From contig JADANN010000443.1 in NCBI GenBank assembly GCA_018806985.1, positions 1,665,001 to 1,729,000 of the forward strand: a stretch of 64,000 nucleotides of DNA. Direction: 5' to 3'. Positions 55,204 to 64,000 of the stretch are shown here, one piece after another. A model generated the notes under the pieces. It saw nothing but the letters and a program-made list of their open reading frames with translations, did not search any database and had not been told where the DNA came from. The translations under genes and the position numbers were made by a program. Every line of letters begins with the position of its first letter. Within the stretch, counting starts at the first letter, position 1. This DNA is from Angiostrongylus vasorum. Taxonomy: Eukaryota; Nematoda; Chromadorea; Rhabditida; Metastrongylidae.

Positions 55204-55874
55204 CAAAAAGCTCAACGTCATATTGCAAGTCGTACATATTATTATGATAAATCATTATGCTGCTGCATACTTTATGTAGTACATACGTCGTTTTTGTTCA
55301 GACTTTGATTGAATGTCTGTTTTTCTCTCGGTTAGTCGAATCCTTCCTTTGACACTTCTAGTCCTCATGAATCATTGCGCCTAAGCTTTATCCTTTATTT
55401 ATTCACATGTACTCCAACTTTTACTCGATTATTTGGATTATTTTAGCTCTGCCGGTTTCAAGTGCAGTGCAGCATGCTAAAATAACTGATTTTGCTAAGC
55501 GGGGACAGAAACAACGAAGAGTTCTCACGTCTCCATTTAAAAGAGTAGACGGATAGATAGAGGGTGCTGCGATGGAAAACTAGGAGAATGAAGCACTTAC
55601 CAGCTGTATGTTTCTTTGTTGAAATCTCAGACCATATTAATGGGAAGAAGGCCACCCAATGAGAAATATTAGATAACAAAACGGCGTGACGGTGACGATA
55701 TATCGCTCTTAATCGATGATTCCTCCGATACGAAAACAACAAAAGCCGTGTGGGAACGACGTCGGCCGCGCATGACAACAGCTCTTCTGGATTCGTCCCA
55801 CTTCTGATGTTGCAGTTCACCACCATGCTGGTGCTCAGAGAAATCAGTGTGGTCGCAAATGACCATCGATGCAT

Positions 55875-56172
55875 AAGAATAAAAAGATAAAGCGTCCGCT
55901 GTTGATCAATCCGTGAGGGATACGACAACCACTTCTCCCCTCATCGAGCATCGTTGAGGTGATTGGATGCTCATCTCTGTCCAGTACAACGACTTGCATT
56001 GGCCTATCGATGTATCACATCGCTAGTGCTATCTTCACGAGCAAATTTGGCATCAAACTTCCAACCGTGAAAGGATTGAAGACTTGGTGATCACAAGGCA
56101 CAGGATCGAGTCCGCTATCCAGTCCAGTGTGCATTCAGAGCACTTCTATTCGCTGCGCTGCACGCGCATCAA
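55875..56172 (-). mobile_element. SINE1 copy in the right arm
   Basis: The mirror of 48632-48925: CGTCCGCTGTTGATCAATCC to GCACTTCTATTCGCTGCGCT. Confidence 0.65.
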
Positions 56173-56404
56173 TTGATGTTTAATTCCACGATTCTTCCTC
56201 CTTTCCTGGAAGCTTCGCTAATTAAAACGGATTTCATGACTGACTGCAGTTGATACGAGTCATTTAGTTCTTTTACTTGATTTTTAAAAGTTTTACTAAG
56301 TTCTTTGCACCACTTGTACATTGATCGCACGTCTTTTCCATCATTGTGGACTTCAGACCATTTGATTGATATTTGCTAGCTGTACACACTTTCACCCTTT
56401 CCGG

Positions 56405-56824
56405 GAGCTGATGGCACCGTTAGGATAAAAAGTCTGGCTGAGAGAAAGACAGAGCGATTTCCCCAATGGTGCCGTGTGTAACACGTGAGGCCCCGGCAAG
56501 AGTAATTGCGCTTCGAATTTCGCCTAGGTTCTGAGTTTTATGAATATCTCAGCATCCAGGATCGACTTCCTATTAACCTCGGCATTGGAATATGAATGCG
56601 TCGTTTTCTTGTTAAGCAATCGCGAGGTTGTTAAACAGCATACATTTACTTGTTTAATGTAAGTAAAGTAAAGTAAGTAAGTAAGTGTTTAAGTAAATGT
56701 ATGCTGTTTAACAACCTCGCGATTGCTGAACAAGAAAACGACGCATTCATATCTCAGCATCATTACGGTTGTATTTTACATAATTCTATGCCTTAAAAAA
56801 ATGGGCAGCAGATAAAAGTTATAC
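56405..56824 (+). mobile_element. SINE3 copy split by a 192 bp insertion
   Basis: The 5' part 56405-56556 (CTGGCTGAGAGAAAGACAGA to ATATCTCAGCATC) and the 3' part 56749-56824 (ATATCTCAGCATC, TTACGGTTGTATTTTACATA) share the 13 bp ATATCTCAGCATC at the break. Confidence 0.8.
56557..56748. mobile_element. Fold-back PLE-tail insertion with 13 bp target duplication
   Basis: Two inverted arms of about 57 bp (GAATGCGTCGTTTTCTTG through GCATACATTTACTT, and the reverse) surround a loop of TAAG repeats. The arms match the PLE 3' block AACAACCTCGCGATTGCTG. The left side has a further PLE block, CGACTTCCTATTAACCTCGG. The duplication ATATCTCAGCATC lies at 56544-56556 and 56749-56761. The site is empty in the left arm (48240-48252). 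Confidence 0.8.
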
Positions 56825-56879
56825 ACGCTGACTGCTGGTTTAGCAACTCAAAATATTTGTCTATCCGCTCTTATGTGGG

Positions 56880-57425
56880 GCAAAGCACAAAACAGCTGCT
56901 GATATAGAGGCCGTCAATTTTAGACATGAATACAATAGCAAGGCTAAGTGCCAGTAGCTGTCCCACTGCCAATTCTCCAATTTGTGCAAGATACTTCCCG
57001 GACCGAAGAAAGGTTGGCCTGTTAAGGCGTTCATTTGCGAGAGCCATGAGGTACCAAACTGAAAAGCTCTATTTGTTTACTGATCCTTGGTGTTGCATAA
57101 GGAGTTCGAGTATGGGTTTTACAACGAACTCATTCAACACATTAGTATTTCGGACGATAACTTTAAGGGACTCTGTCACTTATGTGCTATTAATACGCGC
57201 GCCCACATAGAAGATCCAAGAACATCTGAGTTTTCTTAAGATGAGCTGGGATGTGTTCCAACACTGGCCAAGCATTAGTGTTGAAAAGCACGTTGATCCA
57301 CTTGTACAGCTGATGAGTGGTCTAACCTTGAACGTCGATGGGGCGGTAGACGCATGGTCATCAGTGGTCACTAAATTGTGAGTTTTCGTAGGTACAAGAT
57401 CGGACATTCTGTAATCCCATCTCAA
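56880..57425 (-). mobile_element. Penelope-like element remnant PLE-C (reverse transcriptase part)
   Basis: Minus strand, from 57425 down: STFKVRPLISCTSGST (RT N-terminal conserved region), ESLKVIVRNTNVLNEF aligned with the ESFDLTALYTNV motif A of PLE-D, PILELLMQHQG, then after a stop ERLNRPTFLRSGKYLAQI and ELAVGQLLALSLAIVFMSKI (motif B). The motif A Asp is Lys here, so the enzyme is dead. Neither the YVDD box nor an endonuclease follows. Confidence 0.65.
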
Positions 57426-58368
57426 ATTTCGAAATAACTGATGGTTTTAAATCTGCGGCTTTTTGTCGTTTCGATTTATTTGTTATTCACTCTGCTGTAT
57501 TGCATTTTGATTTCCTTTTTAGATGATGGACGATAAAGGGAAGCGTCTTCAAGGAGTTTTCCCTTAATCTCATCATCTAATTGAGTAGAAATTACTACGT
57601 ATTCTTTCTTTGACGAGCTTGAAATATAGAAATTACTACGATCAGTTTTATCACTAACTGATAATCTAATAGTCTTTGATTACACTGGTTCTCGAATATG
57701 TCACACGACATAGTTCCGTGTTGCTGTCATATTCCGACTGAGTGTTCCGCCCTTATATAGTTCTGGTGTTCCTGCCCAATTGATTACGTCTCAGAGATAG
57801 TGACAACGCTCACCACAACTCGCACAGACATTTGGTTATGCAACATCATAGACGCGTGCCATTGTGTTATTCGATTCACTAAAAGACTTTGCATCGTATA
57901 CCTCCCAAGTTGACATTTTCCATATAGCACTTTCATATTTCCTACGTTTCAATATTTATAAGTGGCAGCGTCCGAGCACGGCCATCTTAGGAGCCTAGGG
58001 AGAATCGACTGCACCAGAATTCAACAAGATTCGTGATGAAGAGGGAAAAAATCCTTAAGCAGCAGCAGAAGCCACACGTTACAAGTTTCGAAGACCATCG
58101 TGGATAATGGGTGCGAGGAAACGAATCGAATGCAAGACGCGCTGGAAATACGCAACGTGTGACAAATGTGATGTCGACTCTGTCCAGTGTAATGAAAAAT
58201 ATTTATATTTCCCGTTCCACAGAAATGTCCTACATATGCATTGTGCTGCTCAAATAAATGTTGCTGTTATTTATGTGAATATAAATGCCTGATAGGTATA
58301 ACTCGGTTTTTCCATTTCCCATTGTTCATTGAATAGAGTTTACCGAAAATTTGCTAAAAAAATAGAAA
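57426..58368. other. No gene recognised
   Basis: Short frames only (for example 58107-58292). AT-rich with no named repeats. Confidence 0.3.
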
Positions 58369-58502
58369 AACTAGCTGAGAGAAAGGAAGAGCAAGGGCAT
58401 CTGTGGCGCAGTGTGTAGTGCGCGAGGCCCGAAAAAGGAAATCATGGTTCGATCTCGCCTAAGGTCCAAGTCTTGCGAATATCTCAGCATCGCTATGCTG
58501 AA
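58369..58502 (+). mobile_element. SINE3 copy
   Basis: CTAGCTGAGAGAAAGGAAGA, box-A-like TGTGGCGCAGTGTGTAG, box B GGTTCGATCTCGCC, GGTCCAAGTCTTGCGAATAT, CTCAGCATCG. The best box-A/box-B pair in this group. Confidence 0.75.
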
Positions 58503-58876
58503 AACTGTTTTAAAGTCGTTAAGAGTTAGGTAAACATAGCACTGAAGTAAAGCGTCATGTTCCATAGGAAATAATCCATTTCAGCTCGTTTCTCTTGAAT
58601 TGCATTAGCACAGCATTTCATCTTATCGATTAGCAGAATGTAAGAAATCGGACTTTCGATGTCTGTTAGAAATCGAGGCCAAGAAATTCCTCATTTTCGG
58701 ACATTTTTGCCAGCCCAATAACCAGTGGATATCAACAGAAGGGCAAATATTTTTCTACCAAAACATGAACTTCAATTTATTGATTTTCTATTGGCTTTCT
58801 TGCATGGTCGCTGTTTATTTCGGATTGTAGAATACACAGAAAAATATTTTGTTAATTTTGCAATGCGATTCACAAC
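58503..58876. other. No gene recognised
   Basis: Nothing supported. Frames near 58725 run into the SINE1 copy. Confidence 0.3.
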
Positions 58877-59165
58877 TATAGCGTCTGCTGCTCGGTGGTT
58901 AGAAGTGTTTTGCAATATACATAGCGTCACTGGTTCGGTTCCGCGACACGGACTAAGCCAGCCTTTCACAGCTGCAAGGTCGCTAAATCGGTTCCAAGCT
59001 TGTTTGCGAGGATAAAAACACCGGGTACATCGGTAGACCCCTTCCTCATCGGCTAAAAAATCTAGTCGGCCACTTCAATGATGCATAATGGAGTCAAATC
59101 GTGTGCAATGCATGTTGCATTCCTCAGAGATAGATTAAGACAAGGCACTGTCTTTTTATCCTCCA
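58877..59165 (+). mobile_element. SINE1 copy, diverged
   Basis: Head CTGCTGCTCGGTGGTTAGAA, box B CTGGTTCGGTTCC, then AGGTCGCTAAATCGGTTCCA, GCTTGTTTGCGAGGATAAAA, and end CTCAGAGATAGATTAAG. Confidence 0.65.
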
Positions 59166-59721
59166 TTCTTATCTTCGTAATTTGAGTGCAGACGATCTGA
59201 TTCAGGTTAATTTAGACAGCATTCTGGTGCAGTTAGGTTACCAACTAGGTGTTGCATGGCCTTGTTTCGTGATAGACGAATTTTTGAGCTATTCGTGTAA
59301 GTCCCTCATTTCCATTAATGCGGAAAGGATAGAAGATGCATCCCCTCTAGCACTTTTAATCCCGTTAATTATCGAGAGATTTTTAGTATTCATCCTTAAA
59401 ACATTCATTCGTAACATTCACAAGCTATCTTGTCGATGTAATTCCACGCTTTATATGTCTCTTTTTTCCTTCGAATTGTAGGCAAAAAATTGACGCTCAT
59501 TAACTGAAACATATAGTTCGCTTGTTCGAGACGTCATGGGTTAGTAGCAATCGGACGCGGCTGTGCATCTCGTAGGACACCACAAAGGTGGCAAATCATT
59601 GTAAATACGACAACAGTACTTTATCACACGGTTCCTGTGACCCATCTTTCACTTCATTTTATTGCTCTGAACCCTCAGATACCTGCATTTAGCTGACTGT
59701 TTACTACAGCGATGGTATACT
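59166..59721. other. No gene recognised
   Basis: A 99-codon frame (59182-59481) with hydrophobic patches and no motif. Not called. Confidence 0.25.
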
Positions 59722-59880
59722 TCTAGCTGAGAGTCAGACGGAACGAAGCACCGGCATGGTGTGGTGGTGAAAGCGTTATCCCCCGGAAAGGCTAAGACCG
59801 CGTTTGTTCCTCACCGCAGACACCTGCGTTCCGGAGTTTTGCAATTATCTCAGCATCATTGTGATGGTATACTTCATTGT
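59722..59880 (+). mobile_element. SINE2 copy
   Basis: CTAGCTGAGAGTCAGACGGA, GGTGGTGAAAGCGTTATCCC, GCGTTTGTTCCTCACCGCAG, TTTTGCAATTATCTCAGCAT. Confidence 0.7.
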
Positions 59881-60626
59881 TGGTCAAGACCACATGACCA
59901 CAATGAATTTTCATGTCCACCTCGGATACCCACGACAGTTTTAATCAGTAGATGGGCTTACGTACCATTATGCCAACAAAAGTTAATCTGCACATCTAAG
60001 GGCAAATTTTACAAGTGGAAAAGTTAGAAGTGCCAATTTCTTGTAAACAGTGACACTCTTCTTCTTGCTGAATCATTAAGAAGGAACAAGTTAATGCTCT
60101 TCCCTATTAATCTTCCACCTTTCAGATCTTCTTTATAGTGAGAATTTCAAAGATTTCGATGTGAAAATTCCAACTGAGATTCATTTACTGAAAAATTCTA
60201 TTGTACTGTTATCCCTGTTTCCCCCACGGGAATGCTGTCACCATTTAAATCTTTTTGATGCGAACCTTTTAGTAAAAATTCTCGAAAGACCTAAGTACAA
60301 AAAAGGGTGTTCCGCCATTGTTTCCAGACCTTTTGATCACATAATGGCATTTCGGCATTGCTAAATGAAGTGCGTAATGGGTGGAAATACGCCCATCGGC
60401 CTCTTACTCCATCCTGGGATTTTGGTCGTTGCCTAGTCCAATTAGCGTGATGGGAAAAATAGAAGACAATCTAGAACGAATGAGTTTTGTCAAAAGCAGG
60501 GAAAAATCGGTGTAAACAGCAAAGATTAGAAAGTAGTTATTCAATGCAGTTAAATTTGTACGGCGAATGAAAGTCTTAACATCACAAATTGGACCTATTT
60601 TAACCAAGATTTTATAGAGACTGAGA
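59881..60626. other. No gene recognised
   Basis: AT-rich, short frames only. Confidence 0.3.
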
Positions 60627-60898
60627 GGCGAGTGTGGCGCAGTGGTCGGAGGCGCCCTGCAACACACACGTGGAATCGATCCCGGCGCTCATGGCCCACG
60701 AAGCCTTCTATCCCTCCGGGTTTTGCAAATTGGTAGCAGACTTGTCTGGGAGGATAGCAGAACTGGCTCGATACATCGGTAGGCCACCACAAGTCATTGT
60801 AAAGGCCAGATAGGCATCCAGTCACCTCCAAATGATGCTTAATGGAATCGAATGCATGGCGCATCCTTCAGTGATCAAACCGAGAGCTTTATCCTCTA
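60627..60898 (+). mobile_element. SINE1 copy, well preserved
   Basis: GAGTGTGGCGCAGTGGTCGG (box A), GGAATCGATCCCGGCGC (box B), GACTTGTCTGGGAGGATAGC, GGTAGGCCACCACAAGTC, and end CGAGAGCTTTATCCTC. Its 3' third is part of the inverted flank of PLE-D. Confidence 0.8.
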
Positions 60899-61277
60899 TG
60901 GTTTTTTTTCCCTAACCACGATTTCATTTAAATTGTTAGAATTTTCGCTGTCTGTTGAAATCTAGCAACCTTCAAACATCCAGTTAGTGTCGAGCATCCA
61001 ACATTTCACCAGAATTCGGTGGGCTTCCTCACAGTGATCAACATGCTCTATCTACGTGCTCCGATTGAAGTTGCTTGCCTGTTTACGTCTCTACTCTTTC
61101 CAAATGAGCTTACATCGCTTTCAAGTGGTCGGGAGACTAATCTCAGGATTGGTCGCTGTCGCAAAAATCCTCTCCGCTTTAGAAGAGTACAAGTGGCGGA
61201 GCAGTAAATTTCCCTTCAATTCCATAATGGTCGGCAATTGCCTGTATTCGCCACATGATAACGACTTTGTCTAGCTC
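60828..61277 (+). repeat. Left inverted flank of PLE-D
   Basis: From the SINE1 3' part to CTTTGTCTAGCTC this segment is repeated in reverse at 63546-64000 with only a few substitutions (for example CCACATGATA versus CCAAATGATA). It encodes nothing recognised; the frames here are mirrored in the other arm. Confidence 0.85.
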
Positions 61278-61280
61278 ATC

Positions 61281-61840
61281 TCACGAACACCCAAAATGTT
61301 CCTAGAACGTCTACGTGACGCGTCTCCTAATAACGCGTACGTGATGGAATCTTTCGACCTTACTGCGTTGTACACCAACGTATCGAGTGACTCCGCCATG
61401 CAAGCCGTCTTCGAAGTTCTTGTTAAACATGAGGAAGAATAAATATGTATGACTTGTCTCTCCAGCAGCTTACGGCTCTCTTAAAGGAGTGCCTAAACTG
61501 CTCAACTTTCAGATGGTCTGGGAAATTTTTCGCGCAAATAAAGGGGTTAGCAATAGGACAGCGACTGGCACCAAGCCTTGCCATTGTGTTTATGTCTAGG
61601 ATAGAAGCCCCCGTTCTCGGTGTCCGGCCACTACTCTACTGCAGATATGTAGATGATTGTTTTGTCATCTTCTCTACGCAGGAGGAGATGGACAAATGCT
61701 TCGAATTATTGAACGAGCAGTCTGAGTACATTAAGTTCACTCGGGAGAAACTGAGAAAAAACTGGCTTTCGTTTTTAAACGTTCGAATGAACCTATCAAG
61801 TAGCGGTTACATGACAAAGTGGTACCGAAAAGCCAAGTAA
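61281..61840 (+). pseudogene. PLE-D reverse transcriptase
   Basis: In the first frame, FLERLRDASPNNAYVMESFD continues into LTALYTNV (motif A; the Asp of SFD is a catalytic metal ligand). After a one-base frame change at about 61440 come KGLAIGQRLAPSLAIVFM (motif B), RYVDDCFVIF (motif C, the catalytic Asp pair) and LSFLNVRMNL, up to a TAA at 61838. PLE RTs copy RNA into DNA at a nicked target and are related to telomerase. All visible catalytic Asp residues are kept. The fingers region upstream of motif A is absent, so the protein is partial even without the frameshift. Confidence 0.8.
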
Positions 61841-62545
61841 CAAGAACATCCTCGTTCATTTCCTTTCTTCCCACCCTTCACACACAAAGAAGGCGCTTGT
61901 GAGAAACATGTTTCAAACAACCACCTCTATGTGCACAAACAGGGAACTAGAGGAAGAATCGCGCGACTTGGCTCGGCAAATCGAGATGAGTTTAGAAGGA
62001 GAGCGACGCGCCCAAGCGAATCACTTAGCCAAAAGAAAGTCCCGTTTATGTTGCCCTTTATTAACGGTGAAGTAAGCGTAGCTATTGAACGATGCTTAAG
62101 AAGGAGAGATCTAGAGGAATCGGTAGCGATAGCTGAAATACCACCGGCTACTGTACGTCGTCAGTTAGTTCGTAACCGCCTATATGACCTCTTATGCGAA
62201 ATACGATGTTGCGTAATTTGCCCTTACGGCAGGGACGGTCACTGTATGAGTTCAGGTACAATATACCTGATTTCTTGTAATAATTGCGGAGATGAATATA
62301 TTGGCGAAACGGGTAGACCTTTATGTATCGGTACAAAAGAAGACTTAAATGGCAAACGAAAATCAAAAGCATGGCGGAGAAGATTTTGATGTAAAAGTCG
62401 CTATCATCGCACGGGAGACTAAAACACCAAAGCGCAAATCTCTCGAGGCTTTTGAATAAGTTCCAAAAATCCGAGAATGAACATCAGAGAAGAATGCCCT
62501 GAGATAACGCGTGATCTAGCCCCGTATCTCAGAACTGATTTTTGA
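61841..62545 (+). pseudogene. PLE-D linker and GIY-YIG endonuclease
   Basis: After a frame change at about 61830 the linker reads NILVHFLSSHPSHTKKALV, a pattern common in PLEs, then a basic, charged region. After a second change near 62035 come VSVAIERCLRRRDLEESVAI and AEIPPATVRRQLVRNRLYDL. Then CVICPYGRDGHCMSSG precedes GTIYLISCNNCGDEYIGETGR, which holds the GIY-like (GTIY) and YIG signatures together with paired cysteines. The domain continues past another break as RKSLEAF and ENEHQRRMP. This nuclease nicks the target for insertion (family knowledge). Confidence 0.8.
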
Positions 62546-62731
62546 TGATGGGTGGTGCAGCAATCAACCATATGCGACTCTAAGCGGCTGTTCTTCCTTG
62601 GTGGAGAACAGATAAAAAGGTGGGTTTTTCGAGAAGCCGGTGATCGTGTAATTATTGTTCAGATTTCCATCTTTCTGTTAGCGTTGTTGAAACGTTTGAC
62701 CGAGTAAATTACATGTTAGTGTACCCTTCCA

Positions 62732-62767
62732 GGGTCTGAAGAAGGCGATATTGCCGAAACGTCGGCT
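62732..62767 (+). ncRNA. Hammerhead-ribozyme-like motif, PLE-D 3' tail
   Basis: CTGAAGA, A, GGCG-ATAT-TGCC (helix II, one G-U), GAAA, ACGT palindrome, C, GGC. It links the solitary copies elsewhere in the window to the PLE that encodes the enzymes. Confidence 0.55.
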
Positions 62768-62905
62768 ACCGTTGTGCTGTTTGTGTTATATCTGTGAGGA
62801 ATTAAATGTGTGCTGAATAACAATCTCTCGACTGCTGTAAAAAAGAGAACAACAGATTTATAATCCAATGCCGGAGTTAATAGAAAGTCAATCTTGTGAA
62901 CTGTT

Positions 62906-63080
62906 AAAGCTCTCGGCGTTGATCAAACCCTGAGGGATGCGCCATGTATTCGACTTCATTAAGCATCGTTTAGAGGTGATTGAACGCATAGCTGGCCTTT
63001 ACAATGACTCGCGGTGGCCATCTGATGTATCGAGCCACTGCTTCTATCCTCACAGACAAGTCTGATACCAAGGCACATAG
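62906..63080 (-). repeat. SINE1 copy, inverted, partial
   Basis: CTCTCGGCGTTGATCAAACC, GATGCGCCATGTATTCGACT, GACTCGCGGTGGCC, GACAAGTCTGATACC. The head is missing. It abuts the PLE-D end. Confidence 0.7.
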
Positions 63081-63545
63081 GCACGTTGTTAATAAGGAAG
63101 TCATTCAAATTAGCATCAATTAACACATAATGGTCCTACTATGCTTTTGTACCTACAGCCGAACTTTTCCAAAATTAGTGTTTTCCGAAATGGAAGTCCA
63201 CTTTGTCATTTTGAATCTATTTTCTCCGATAGTTATCTATTGATATGGCTTAACGGCAGCAAAATCTCTATTCGTTCCTATGGCATGCTCGCACGGCCTA
63301 GTGGGTTCTGCTCACGCAGAGAACAGGGAAATGAAGCACATTTTCGTTTGTAGTATTCGTGCAAGTCTCTGAACCCTCTTTGTGAAGACGTTTTCTGCCC
63401 AGAAAGATGTCTACTTGCTCACTTCCACCCATGTGGTTATTTGAAACTCCCTACAGAGGTGGTTTGCTGACAGTCCTGCACCTGGTCGAGCGCGAGTTTT
63501 CCTGGAAACCCAAAATATCCAGGCACGGGCACTCTCAGGTCGCCA
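63081..63545. other. No gene recognised
   Basis: Single-copy DNA between PLE-D and the right inverted flank. Short frames at 63141-63353 and 63407-63607 lack motifs. Confidence 0.3.
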
Positions 63546-64000
63546 GAGCTAGACAAAGTCGTTATCATTTGGCGAATACAGGCAATTGCCGACCATTATG
63601 GAATTGAAGGGAAATTTACTGCTTCGCCACTTGTACTCTTCTAAAACGGAGGGGATTTTTGCGACAGCGACCAATCCTGAGATTAGTCTCCCGACCACTT
63701 GAAAGCGATGTAAGCTCATTTGGAAAGAGTAGAGACGTAAACAGGCAAGCAACTTCAATCGGAGCACGTAGATAGAGCATGTTGATCACTGTGAGGAAGC
63801 CCACCGAATTCTGGTGAAATGTTGGATGCTCGACACTAACTGGACGTTTGAAGGTTGCTAGATTTCAACAGACAGCGAAAATTCTAACAATTTAAATGAA
63901 ATCGTGGTTAGGGAAAAAAAAGCCATAGAGGATAAAGCTCTCGGTTTGATCAGTCACTGAAGGATGCGCCATGCATTCGATTCCATTAAGCATCATTTGG
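63546..64000 (-). repeat. Right inverted flank of PLE-D, continuing past the window
   Basis: Reverse copy of 60828-61277, starting GAGCTAGACAAAGTCG and still matching at the last base. The final 70 bp or so is the inverted SINE1 3' end. Full length unknown. Confidence 0.85.

Larger units (their letters stand above)
52493..56824 (-). repeat. Large inverted duplication, right arm (4.3 kb)
   Basis: The reverse complement of 48177-52298, plus a 192 bp insertion at 56557-56748. It ends at AAAAGTTATACA. Mirror copies of the left-arm contents lie at about 53275-53405 (SINE1 fragment, +), 55066-55203 (the HIDQ exon, +), 55875-56170 (SINE1, -) and 56405-56824 (SINE3, +, split). Confidence 0.9.
61278..62905 (+). 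mobile_element. Penelope-like element PLE-D, 5'-truncated, most complete copy
   Basis: Reading order: reverse transcriptase, linker, GIY-YIG endonuclease, 3' UTR with hammerhead-like motif, and conserved terminal blocks (ATAACAATCTCTCGACTGCT, ATTTATAATCC, GTTAATAGAAAGTC). The RT N-terminal region is missing: homology to PLE starts at the edge of the inverted flank. Frame breaks near 61440, 61830, 62035 and 62385 make it inactive as sequenced. Some breaks could be consensus errors. Confidence 0.8.

Noticed and set aside
48177..56824. Reading the palindrome as two transposon terminal inverted repeats
   Set aside because: The spacer is only 194 bp with no transposase frame, and the outer ends are SINE3 copies. 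A segmental inverted duplication explains it better.
57180..57425. Plus-strand frame with fluent-looking peptide opposite PLE-C
   Set aside because: The minus-strand frame matches the PLE reverse transcriptase N-terminal region (KVRPLIS) and runs into further RT motifs.
58377..58450. Candidate tRNA gene (good A and B boxes)
   Set aside because: No proper acceptor stem or cloverleaf, and it is embedded in a repeated SINE3 unit. No genuine tRNA gene was found in the window.
61019..61274. Frames upstream of the PLE-D reverse transcriptase, as its N-terminus
   Set aside because: They lie in the inverted host flank, are mirrored at 63549-63804 without a PLE, and do not resemble the RT N-terminal region seen in PLE-C.
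1..64000. CRISPR arrays, bacterial operons, rRNA, retroviral or DNA-virus genes
   Set aside because: No regularly spaced direct repeats, and no recognisable gag, env, capsid or integrase motif. The only reverse transcriptase is of Penelope type.

Overview
The window looks like gene-poor, repeat-rich DNA from a parasitic nematode, most likely a clade V strongylid (hookworm-like). That is an inference from three things: a pepsin-like aspartic protease of the nematode type, short introns with TTTCAG-type acceptors, and a heavy load of tRNA-derived SINEs and Penelope-like retroelements. Nothing bacterial is present (no operons, tRNA genes, rRNA or CRISPR).

Genes. Only two are clearly recognisable. 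At the left edge (87-1363, +) is the 3' half of an aspartic protease, probably a pseudogene because two splice sites are broken and the last exon has a stop and a frameshift. At 32324-34616 (-) is a five-exon atypical dual-specificity phosphatase whose exons join in phase and which carries an HCxxGxSRS active site. Weak, unrecognised exon candidates lie near 4.5, 29.1, 38.9, 45.3-45.9, 49.6 and 55.1 kb.

Mobile DNA. Four Penelope-like element (PLE) copies or remnants can be read: A (about 5.1-6.7 kb, -), B (about 6.7-7.5 kb, +), C (56.9-57.4 kb, -) and D (61.3-62.9 kb, +). D is the best, with a reverse transcriptase YVDD box, a GIY-YIG endonuclease and a hammerhead-ribozyme-like motif in its 3' tail. 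The same hammerhead-like motif recurs at a dozen places, including two short fold-back elements (2.4-2.9 and 15.4-15.9 kb) that carry one at each end in opposite orientation. Three SINE groups are scattered throughout. SINE1 has a tRNA-like head and a roughly 280 bp body; SINE2 and SINE3 share outer flanks but have different tRNA-like cores. The names are mine.

Large structures. From 48177 to 56824 there is an inverted duplication of about 4.1 kb arms around a 194 bp spacer. The arms look nearly identical, but one carries a 192 bp fold-back PLE-tail insertion with a 13 bp target duplication. At the right end PLE-D sits between inverted copies of a flank of at least 450 bp, the second running off the window.

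The PLE enzymes probably mobilised, or once mobilised, the short hammerhead elements and PLE tails. SINEs then inserted into and around them, and the genes are islands between these insertions. All exon borders, repeat edges and family assignments were read by eye; no similarity search or folding was run.
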